From: Thiodiazotropha sp040791665
GTDB taxonomy: Bacteria; Pseudomonadota; Gammaproteobacteria; Chromatiales; Chromatiaceae
Assembly (NCBI GenBank): GCA_040791665.1
Contig: JBFNNX010000009.1
Span: 124,001-188,000, forward strand
DNA length: 64,000 bases
Direction of reading: 5' to 3'
The notes beneath the pieces are model-generated. The model did no database searches, was not told where the DNA came from, and saw only the letters and a program-made list of their open reading frames with translations. Below are positions 57,722-64,000 of the stretch, one piece after another (position 1 is the first letter of the stretch; every line of letters begins with the position of its first letter). The position numbers were made by a program, and so were the translations under genes.

Positions 57722-59497
57722 TTATCCAGGATAGTCTGCAAGACCGGGATTATCCTTCATACCAACAAGCTTCGGTGTGTTGATTTTCTGGATCTTGACC
57801 GTCTTCTGATCGCGCAGGTATTTCGCCACCGTATCCCAGATGGGCTCGCCCGGCGCTTTTGAACCCACGGTTGCCCAACCGGAGACCACGTAGTTCTTAT
57901 CCGCCTCGACCTTGGTCCCGTCATCCAGTGTCATGTTTGAGATGCGCTTACCGAAACCGGCGCCGGGTTCGCAAACATAATCGAGCCCACCGACCCGCAC
58001 CATGTCTCCGCCCTGCTGATAATAGGGATCCTTGTTGAAGAGATTGTCGCAGACATCCTCGAGGATCGCCTTGATATCGCTGCCCTTCATTTCACGACGA
58101 TAGGTCTCCGGATAGGTGATACAGGTCTGGTCCATGACATTGTCCATTGTGATGGTCTGGCCAGGCAGCACGGTGGTGCCCCAGCGGAATCCCGGCGAGA
58201 GGGAGATCTGGGCATCGTTGACCGTGGTCAGGGCGTCGCAGATGACCTGATCGAAGGTGCCGTTGAAGTTACCGCGGCGATAGAGGGTCTCTTCTGTTAC
58301 CGCCAGTTTCTCTTCCAACTTATCCTTGTAGGGTGCGCGCACCTCATCGATGTAGGCCTGCATCTCCTTATCCGCCGGCAGCAGATTGGAGAATATCGGC
58401 AGCAGGCGATAGCGGAAATCCCTCACCTTGCCACCTTTCACGTCGAGATCCATGACACCGAGAAACTTACCATTGGAGCCGGCATTGGTAACCAGGGTCT
58501 TGCCGCCGGCATTCTTCACCACGGTGGGGGCAGGCATGCCGTCATGGGTGTGGCCGCCCATGATGACATCGATGCCGGAAACCCGGGAAGCCATCTTCAG
58601 ATCCACGTCCATGCCGTTGTGGGAGATCACCACCACCACATCGGGTTTCTCATTCTCGCGCACCGTATCCACCACACCCTGCATCAGTTCATCCTGGATA
58701 CCGAAGGTCCAATCGGGGATGAAACGTTGCGGATTGGCGATGGGGGTATAAGGAAAGGCCTGGCCGATCACCGCCACCCTGGCGCCGCCGACCTGTTTGA
58801 TCACGTAGGGTTTGAAGGCATTGCCCTCATCCTCGTTGAAACCCTCGAAGTCGGAAAACTTGTAGTCGAACAGCGCCTCTTCGCGGACCCTCACATTCTG
58901 CGCCACGAAATCGCCCTTGAAGTCGGCGATGTTGGAGACCACCTCCTCGTCGAGGTAGGTGAATTCCCAATGTCCGGTCATGACATCGACACCGAGCCGG
59001 TTACAGGCACCGACCATGTCTTTGCCGCGGGTCCAGTAGGCGGTGCCCGAGCCCTGCCAGGTATCCCCTCCGTCGAGCAAGAGGCTGTTGCCCGGACCCC
59101 TGTCGTCACGAATGCGTTGCACCAGGCTCTTCAGGTGGGCGAAACCGCCAACCTTGCCGTACTTGCCCGCAGCGGTATCGAAGTCGAGATAGCTGAAGGC
59201 ATGGGCCTCGATGCTGCCGGGTGCGATGCCAAAATGTTTGAGGAGGCGCTCACCTACCAGATGGGGCGCCTTGTTGAAGGCGTAGTCGATACCCAGATTG
59301 ACGTTCGGTTCACGGAAGTAGATCGGATTCAACTGGGCATGGGTATCGGTGATATGCAGCAGTGACAGGTTGCCGAACTTCGGCACGTCATAGAGGTTGG
59401 CGGGCAGCTTTTTTGCCGCGAAGACGGATGATGGCATCAGGCCGGCAGCGCCAGCCAAGCCCATCAGGCGAAGAAACTCGCGTCTCGAAATACTCAT
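57722..59497 (-). CDS. soxB: SoxB thiosulfohydrolase
   Basis: A 591-residue periplasmic enzyme that hydrolyses the terminal sulfate from SoxY-bound thiosulfate products in the Sox pathway. Marks: a Tat signal SRREFLRLMGLAGAAGL at the start, LLHITDTHAQLNPIYFREPN (metal ligands), GGDTWQGSG, MTGHWEFTY, ISHNGMD and GGHTHDG of the 5'-nucleotidase-like dimanganese site. Full length and intact. GGAGG precedes ATG. It stands alone here, without soxXYZA, as in several gammaproteobacterial sulfur oxidisers where soxB is unlinked. Confidence 0.96.
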   Translation of the reverse strand: MSISRREFLRLMGLAGAAGLMPSSVFAAKKLPANLYDVPKFGNLSLLHITDTHAQLNPIYFREPNVNLGIDYAFNKAPHLVGERLLKHFGIAPGSIEAHAFSYLDFDTAAGKYGKVGGFAHLKSLVQRIRDDRGPGNSLLLDGGDTWQGSGTAYWTRGKDMVGACNRLGVDVMTGHWEFTYLDEEVVSNIADFKGDFVAQNVRVREEALFDYKFSDFEGFNEDEGNAFKPYVIKQVGGARVAVIGQAFPYTPIANPQRFIPDWTFGIQDELMQGVVDTVRENEKPDVVVVISHNGMDVDLKMASRVSGIDVIMGGHTHDGMPAPTVVKNAGGKTLVTNAGSNGKFLGVMDLDVKGGKVRDFRYRLLPIFSNLLPADKEMQAYIDEVRAPYKDKLEEKLAVTEETLYRRGNFNGTFDQVICDALTTVNDAQISLSPGFRWGTTVLPGQTITMDNVMDQTCITYPETYRREMKGSDIKAILEDVCDNLFNKDPYYQQGGDMVRVGGLDYVCEPGAGFGKRISNMTLDDGTKVEADKNYVVSGWATVGSKAPGEPIWDTVAKYLRDQKTVKIQKINTPKLVGMKDNPGLADYPG

Positions 59498-59815
59498 TCT
59501 CTCATCCTCCAGTTATTGGATGGCGGAACATATCAAACCGCCGGACACCTCTCGGCAGGGTTCTCAGACTTTTTTAATATCGGTCGTTTCCCGGTGGAGT
59601 CCAGTAATGCTATGGCACCAGCGACACAAAACTCCGAAGGTAAAAAAATACCAGCTGAATCACCGGAAGGCGCCTGTTTCTTCTCAACCTTCCAGCCATC
59701 CAGCTGGCCTATCCCCATCAAGCTGCTCCGGGCATGGCATGGGGATGCATTATTATGTAACTCTTTGTAGGAGCATTAAAATCCCAACATACGCGAGTGA
59801 TGGTTGTGGTTTTCC
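59498..59815. other. Intergenic region between soxB and the response regulator
   Basis: About 320 bases with no convincing gene. It must hold the soxB promoter and the end of the sensor/regulator transcript. I see no clear stem with a T-run; a TTTTTT at about 59570 is not preceded by a stem on the plus strand. Confidence 0.4.
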
Positions 59816-60430
59816 TTAATCCTTTTCCAGGGTAAGCATCATACGCATCAGATGGGACAGCGAATCGGCCTGCATCTTCTCCATGACCCTGGAGCGATGG
59901 GCCTCAACGGTGGAAAGCGTGATTCCCAGCTGTTCGGAGATATTCTTGTTGCGCATACCGCTGATAACCAGATCGAGAACCTCCCTCTCCCGTGGTGTGA
60001 GCTGATCCAGATGCTCGCGTATCTCCGACAGGCGGGAGGCCTCTCCACGCCGCTCCGCATCCATCTCGATGGCGCGATGCACACTATCTAGCAGGATCTG
60101 GTCACGGAAAGGTTTCTCGATAAAGTCCACCGCGCCGGCCTGTACCGCGCGTACCGCCATCGGCACATCTCCATGCCCTGTGATGATGATCACCGGTGGA
60201 TGGATGGGACGCTCGGAGAGCTTCTCCTGCATATCGAGTCCGCTCATGCCCGGCATACGGATATCCACTACCAGGCACCCCGGCAGAGACTCGTTGAACT
60301 GTTCAAGATAGTCGCCTGCAGAAGGGTAGCAGACAACAGGCAGGCCAACCGATTCGAATAGTAATTTCAGGGCGCCGCGCACCTCCTCGTCATCGTCAAC
60401 GACGAATACTGTCGGCTTTGACTGCTCCAT
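59816..60430 (-). CDS. FixJ/TtrR-type response regulator
   Basis: A 204-residue regulator: receiver domain with VFVVDDDEEVRGALKLLFES, phosphoacceptor Asp in CLVVDIRMPGMSGLD, the conserved Thr in IITGHGD and Lys in FIEKPF; then a LuxR-type HTH, LTPREREVLDLVISGMRNKN, ISEQLGITLSTVEAHRSRVM. It shares one base with the kinase stop, so both are one operon. It probably activates genes for use of a sulfur oxyanion; soxB next to it is a candidate target. Confidence 0.92.
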   Translation of the reverse strand: MEQSKPTVFVVDDDEEVRGALKLLFESVGLPVVCYPSAGDYLEQFNESLPGCLVVDIRMPGMSGLDMQEKLSERPIHPPVIIITGHGDVPMAVRAVQAGAVDFIEKPFRDQILLDSVHRAIEMDAERRGEASRLSEIREHLDQLTPREREVLDLVISGMRNKNISEQLGITLSTVEAHRSRVMEKMQADSLSHLMRMMLTLEKD

Positions 60431-62592
60431 TAGCTTGCCTCCGCAAATGGCAGGTAGAAATTAAACTCGGCACCCTCCTCGCAGGCCGGATTGAGTGAGA
60501 GTTTACCACCGTGTGCCTCAATGATCCCGTAGCTGATGGAGAGACCCAACCCCATGCCCTGTGGCTTTCCTGTAACGAAAGGGTCGAACAGGGTATTGGC
60601 CAGCTCCGGTTTTACCCCGGGTCCATTGTCGCGAACGATCACCGCAATCGATTTATCGCCCTTGTTCTGGGTGCCGATATAGAGCTTACGCTCACCGCTT
60701 CGTTTCTCCGACAGGGATTCGATTGCGTTTCTCGCCAGATTCAGGATCACCTGTTCAATCTGTATCGGTTGCAGCTGAATCGACGGTAAGGGTTCTTCCA
60801 GATCGAGTTCCAATCTGACCGATTCCCTTCTGATGTCGGGCCAGATCAGCACTGCCACAGCATTTACCAGGTCATTAACATCGCCTTCGGTACGTTCCAA
60901 GGGCTCTTTGCGGACAAGTCGTCGCAGTTGACGGATGATCTCTCCGGCACGATCGGCCTGAGAGGCGATACGCTCCATCACATCGACACAGACACCTACG
61001 TTTGAACTGTCGGACTCGAGGATACGGATACTCGCCTGAGCATTGGTCGAAATTGCCGTCAGGGGCTGGTTCAGTTCATGGGCGATACCCGAAGCCATCT
61101 CCCCCAAGGTACTGAGGCGCCCTGCCCTGGCCAGCTCTATCTGGTGCTGGCGCGCCTCCTCCTCTGCCCTTTTACGTCGTGTGGTATCGCGAAACACCAC
61201 CACGCTTCCCACTGTTTTGCCGCTGTCATCCCAGATCGGCGTACTGCTGTACTCCACCGGAAAACTGTTTCCGTCCTTGCGCCAGAAAATGTCGTCGGAG
61301 ACGTAGCGGGCCTGGTTTTCACGGAAAGTCTGGTAGACCGGACACTCCTCTGCCTTATGAGGTGACCCGTCCGCATGGGTGTGATGCAGAATTTCGTGCT
61401 GATTGCGCCCAATGACATCGGTGGCCTTCCAACCGGTAATCCGTTCCGCAGCCCGGTTGAAAAAGGTGGAACGGCCATGCAGGTCGACACCGTAAATACC
61501 GTCCGCCACCGAATCGAGAATCAGTTCGTGCTGCAGTTCCAGGCGGTTCTTCGCCTTCTTGATCGCCTGGTTCAGGCGCATCACCCAAAGGGTCATGACG
61601 ACCATGAACAGCAGCATCATCAAGCCACCCAGAAACCAGTACCAATAGCGGCTGATGGCATCTGACAAAGTGAACTTGCCCAGATTCCGGTAAGGCGGCA
61701 ACTTGAGTGTCAAAAATAGATCGTGCACCGGCTGGTAATCAAGGGGTATGGTCCAACCGGCATAGTTACCCGCCAGGGCTGCCGCATGGTCATGGGGCAT
61801 ATTCAACAGCGCTACGGCCACCTTCTGTGCCAGGCTGTCGGCGGTATGCCTCACTTTGCTGAAGGGCCACTCCGGATAGAGGCGGGTACTCAGGGCAAAG
61901 GGAAACTCTTCCACGGTCTGCGGATTAACGATGCGGAAATCTTCCAGATTGATAGTGCCGACTGAGGCCATGCGTTCCAAGATATCGGTACGCACGGTAC
62001 CGATATCGACCTCGCCATTGAGAACAGCCATCACCACCCTGTCGTGAATCCCGCCAAAACGCAGCGCCTTCAAATCACTATAGGGATCTACACCTATTTC
62101 CACCATCTCTCGCATCGCCATCTGAAAACCACCCAAAGAGGTGGCATCAACCGCCATCATGGTATGACCACGTAGATCCTCTAGGCTGTTGATCTGCGGG
62201 TGGTCCTGTCGGGTGAAGATGACACCACCGAAGATCTTATAGGGCACATCGTTGCGTCGATTGTAAAGTGTGGCGATCCTGGAGACACGGTAGTTAACTT
62301 CAAGATTGACATAGATACCCGGATTAACCAGTACGAAATCGATTTTACCTGTCTCCACGGCAGGATTGACCTCATCGAACTTCAGAGGTTTGATGATGAA
62401 TTGGTAAGAGGGTATATGGGAGGTGAGAAAATCAGCGGTAGGACCCCACATCCTCAAAGTGGCTTGATCGCCACGATGACTCAACACCCCAATACGCACC
62501 ACTTCGGAGTCGGCCTGCAGCGGCGTGACGCAGAGTGACAGAAAAACGAGAATAAACAGCCATACTTTGTGGTTTTGCTGACAATTCGGCAT
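60430..62592 (-). CDS. TtrS-like sensor histidine kinase
   Basis: A 720-residue membrane kinase. Residues 1-28 are a signal peptide; about 30-290 form a PhnD-like periplasmic binding domain (VVRIGVLSHRGDQATLRMWG; IDFVLVNPGIYVNLEV); a membrane helix follows (YWYWFLGGLMMLLFMVVMTL); then a PAS domain, the phosphoacceptor GIAHELNQPLTAIS and an ATPase domain (LNLARNAIESLS, DNGPGV, GMGLGLSIS). This is the layout of tetrathionate sensor TtrS. ATG at 62592 chosen because longer starts read through the endonuclease IV gene. The ligand is unproven. Confidence 0.9.
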   Translation of the reverse strand: MPNCQQNHKVWLFILVFLSLCVTPLQADSEVVRIGVLSHRGDQATLRMWGPTADFLTSHIPSYQFIIKPLKFDEVNPAVETGKIDFVLVNPGIYVNLEVNYRVSRIATLYNRRNDVPYKIFGGVIFTRQDHPQINSLEDLRGHTMMAVDATSLGGFQMAMREMVEIGVDPYSDLKALRFGGIHDRVVMAVLNGEVDIGTVRTDILERMASVGTINLEDFRIVNPQTVEEFPFALSTRLYPEWPFSKVRHTADSLAQKVAVALLNMPHDHAAALAGNYAGWTIPLDYQPVHDLFLTLKLPPYRNLGKFTLSDAISRYWYWFLGGLMMLLFMVVMTLWVMRLNQAIKKAKNRLELQHELILDSVADGIYGVDLHGRSTFFNRAAERITGWKATDVIGRNQHEILHHTHADGSPHKAEECPVYQTFRENQARYVSDDIFWRKDGNSFPVEYSSTPIWDDSGKTVGSVVVFRDTTRRKRAEEEARQHQIELARAGRLSTLGEMASGIAHELNQPLTAISTNAQASIRILESDSSNVGVCVDVMERIASQADRAGEIIRQLRRLVRKEPLERTEGDVNDLVNAVAVLIWPDIRRESVRLELDLEEPLPSIQLQPIQIEQVILNLARNAIESLSEKRSGERKLYIGTQNKGDKSIAVIVRDNGPGVKPELANTLFDPFVTGKPQGMGLGLSISYGIIEAHGGKLSLNPACEEGAEFNFYLPFAEAS

Positions 62593-62647
62593 GCAATGAG
62601 GGTATGTGAAATCGCTATTGCTGACAAGGGACACATATAATCCCGAA

Positions 62648-63484
62648 TCAGATCGCATAGAGAGTGGCAATCTCCTCTTTCCAAAGGGTATCGTCAATGG
62701 TCTCCAAGACCAGCGGTATGTCATCAAAGCGCGCATCGTGCATGATATAGCGGAAAACCTCCCAACCGAGCTTACCCTTTCCCAGGCTGTGGTGGCGATC
62801 GACCCTGGCACCCAGGTCGGGCTTGCTGTCGTTGAGGTGCATGCCACGTAGATATTGAAAACCGACAACTCGATCGAACTCGGTAAAAGTCTTGTCACAG
62901 GCCGCTCCGGTTCTAAGATCGTAACCAGCCACAAAGGTATGGCAGGTATCGAGACAGACCCCGACCCGGCTCTTATCCTCGACCGCATCGATGATCGCCG
63001 CCAGGTGTTCGAAGCGATACCCCAGGGTGCTTCCCTGGCCTGCCGTATTCTCTATCACCGCAGTCACCCCCCGGGTCTGCTCAAGTACCAGGTTGATCGA
63101 TTCGGCAACCCGTTGCAGGCTCTCCTCCTCGCTGATCTTCCTCAGGGTTGCGCCGGGATGAAAGTTGAGCAGCGACAGACCAAGCTGCTCACAACGCTGC
63201 ATCTCATCCAGAAAGGCAGTTCGCGATTTGTCCAGGCCCTCAGGCTCCGGATGCCCCAGATTGATAAGATAGCTGTCATGGGGCAGCACATACCTGGCAG
63301 AGATACCGGAGCGTTCGAGGCTCTCCCTGAATGCCAGGATCGATTCTTCACTCAAGGGTTTTGCATGCCACTGACGTTGATTCTTGGTAAACAGGGCAAA
63401 TGCCTTGGCACCTATCTCCTGCGCGTTCAAGGGCGCATTCTGAACTCCACCCGAAGCGCTGACATGGGCACCGACATACTTCAT
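62648..63484 (-). CDS. nfo: Endonuclease IV (deoxyribonuclease IV)
   Basis: A 278-residue AP endonuclease of base-excision repair. Marks: YVGAHVSASGGVQNAPLNAQ, FTKNQRQWHAKPL, LPHDSYLINLGHP, NFHPGA, VIENTAGQG, GVCLDTCHTFVAGYD, MHLNDSKPDLGARVDRHHSL and a final ETIDDTLW, together giving the three-zinc site on a TIM barrel. Full length. AAGGTGG precedes the ATG. It lies 55 bases upstream of the kinase and may be co-transcribed. Confidence 0.96.
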   Translation of the reverse strand: MKYVGAHVSASGGVQNAPLNAQEIGAKAFALFTKNQRQWHAKPLSEESILAFRESLERSGISARYVLPHDSYLINLGHPEPEGLDKSRTAFLDEMQRCEQLGLSLLNFHPGATLRKISEEESLQRVAESINLVLEQTRGVTAVIENTAGQGSTLGYRFEHLAAIIDAVEDKSRVGVCLDTCHTFVAGYDLRTGAACDKTFTEFDRVVGFQYLRGMHLNDSKPDLGARVDRHHSLGKGKLGWEVFRYIMHDARFDDIPLVLETIDDTLWKEEIATLYAI

Positions 63485-63578
63485 AAAGATCCACCTTATT
63501 CGTTTAACCGGACACTACTTTCTACATGAAACAGACCGCAACCACAAACAGATCAGAATCTGTGGATTGAAGCTTGTA

Positions 63579-64000
63579 TCAAAGCTGCTCTGTCAACAAC
63601 AGTTTCATGGCGAGTATGCAAAAGATCGCTGCGGCAACACGGTGCATGATCCTTTGAGCCTTGTCGGATTGCTTGAGCCAGGGACTGATGATCCCCGCCA
63701 GTTCGGCGATAGCGCCAAATACCAACAGTGTGGCCATAATGAATACTAAACCAAAACTGATCATTTGCAGTACTATCGGACCGGCATCAGGAAGTATGAA
63801 CTGAGGCAGCAGTGCAAGAAAAAAGAGCGAAACCTTGGGATTGGTCACATTCATGATTATGCCCCGACGATAGATCAACCAGGATGTGAGTTTCGGTTGA
63901 TTCTGTAGCGGCAGTTGACTGTTGGACCTCTGAATGAAGCGCCATGCCAAGTAGAACAGGTAGGCGGCACCGATCAGCTTGAGGAGGTTGAATGCCACTT
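63579..64000 (-). CDS. LysE-family exporter, 3' part (partial at window edge)
   Basis: At least 139 C-terminal residues of a LysE/RhtB-type amino-acid exporter: LLKLIGAAYLFYLAWRFIQR, then YRRGIIMNVTNPKVSLFFLALLPQF, the signature loop NxxNPK of the family, and two further membrane helices. The N-terminal part lies beyond the right edge of the window; the GTG at the edge is an internal codon. Substrate unknown. Confidence 0.9.
   Translation of the reverse strand, partial: VAFNLLKLIGAAYLFYLAWRFIQRSNSQLPLQNQPKLTSWLIYRRGIIMNVTNPKVSLFFLALLPQFILPDAGPIVLQMISFGLVFIMATLLVFGAIAELAGIISPWLKQSDKAQRIMHRVAAAIFCILAMKLLLTEQL

Noticed and set aside
59533..59721. Minus-strand frame of 62 codons between soxB and the response regulator
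   Set aside because: No ribosome-binding site or family look; composition matches noncoding DNA.
60430..62988. Extended 852-codon start for the sensor kinase
   Set aside because: The added 132 residues run across the 5' part's neighbour nfo in another frame and have no domain look; the ATG at 62592 begins a proper signal peptide.

Overview
The window reads as a chromosome segment of a sulfur-oxidising gammaproteobacterium interrupted by a complete Mu-like (transposable) siphophage prophage. The sulfur-oxidiser inference rests on a Tat-exported SoxB-type thiosulfohydrolase (57722-59497), a neighbouring TtrS/TtrR-like two-component pair, and an ArsR-rhodanese regulator. A tetrahydromethanopterin-type formaldehyde-activating enzyme (645-1157) adds a C1 trait. 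The mix resembles Chromatiales-type free-living or symbiotic sulfur bacteria; this placement is inference.

Left host segment (1-15169): fae; two decayed genes (a FadL-type porin and a tandem GST-C-like protein, both frameshifted); a C_GCAxxG_C_C/dUTPase fusion; a quinone oxidoreductase; an unrecognised 229-aa protein; then an ArsR-rhodanese regulator divergent from a six-gene redox operon (8122-14339). The operon encodes a fatty-acid-hydroxylase-superfamily membrane protein, a very unusual NapH-like/GltD-like fusion, an anchored monoheme cytochrome, an octaheme HAO-family cytochrome, a pentaheme cytochrome and a small secreted beta-sandwich protein. This is the best candidate in the window for an undescribed electron-transfer system.

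Prophage (15170-57481, 42,312 bp): both ends can be defined from the sequence. They are a 6-bp direct repeat TCTATG on each side, TGT...ACA termini, and about 43 bp of imperfect terminal inverted repeat. The repressor (26960-27514) divides two arms. The early operon runs leftward: Ner-like, HTH proteins, DUF3102, MuA-like DDE transposase, MuB-like ATPase, Gam-like, many small genes, GemA, Mor. Near its end lies an integron-like stretch (16154-17604) in which small genes are separated by attC-like elements, two of them nearly identical. The late arm runs rightward: accessory genes, lysis genes, a large fibre-like protein with about 26 copies of a 14-residue Trp repeat, terminase, portal, minor head, a protease-scaffold-capsid fusion, tail tube, a tail chaperone with a textbook A AAA AAG -1 frameshift site, tape measure, tail tip and fibres, and a terminal adenine methylase whose ribosome-binding site sits in a hairpin and whose reading frame is broken.

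Right host segment (57488-64000): palindromic repeats, soxB, a FixJ-type response regulator with its TtrS-like sensor kinase, endonuclease IV and the 3' part of a LysE-family exporter. The phage landed between the two arms of a 36-bp imperfect host inverted repeat. All functional calls come from reading motifs and family resemblance by eye; no database search was run.
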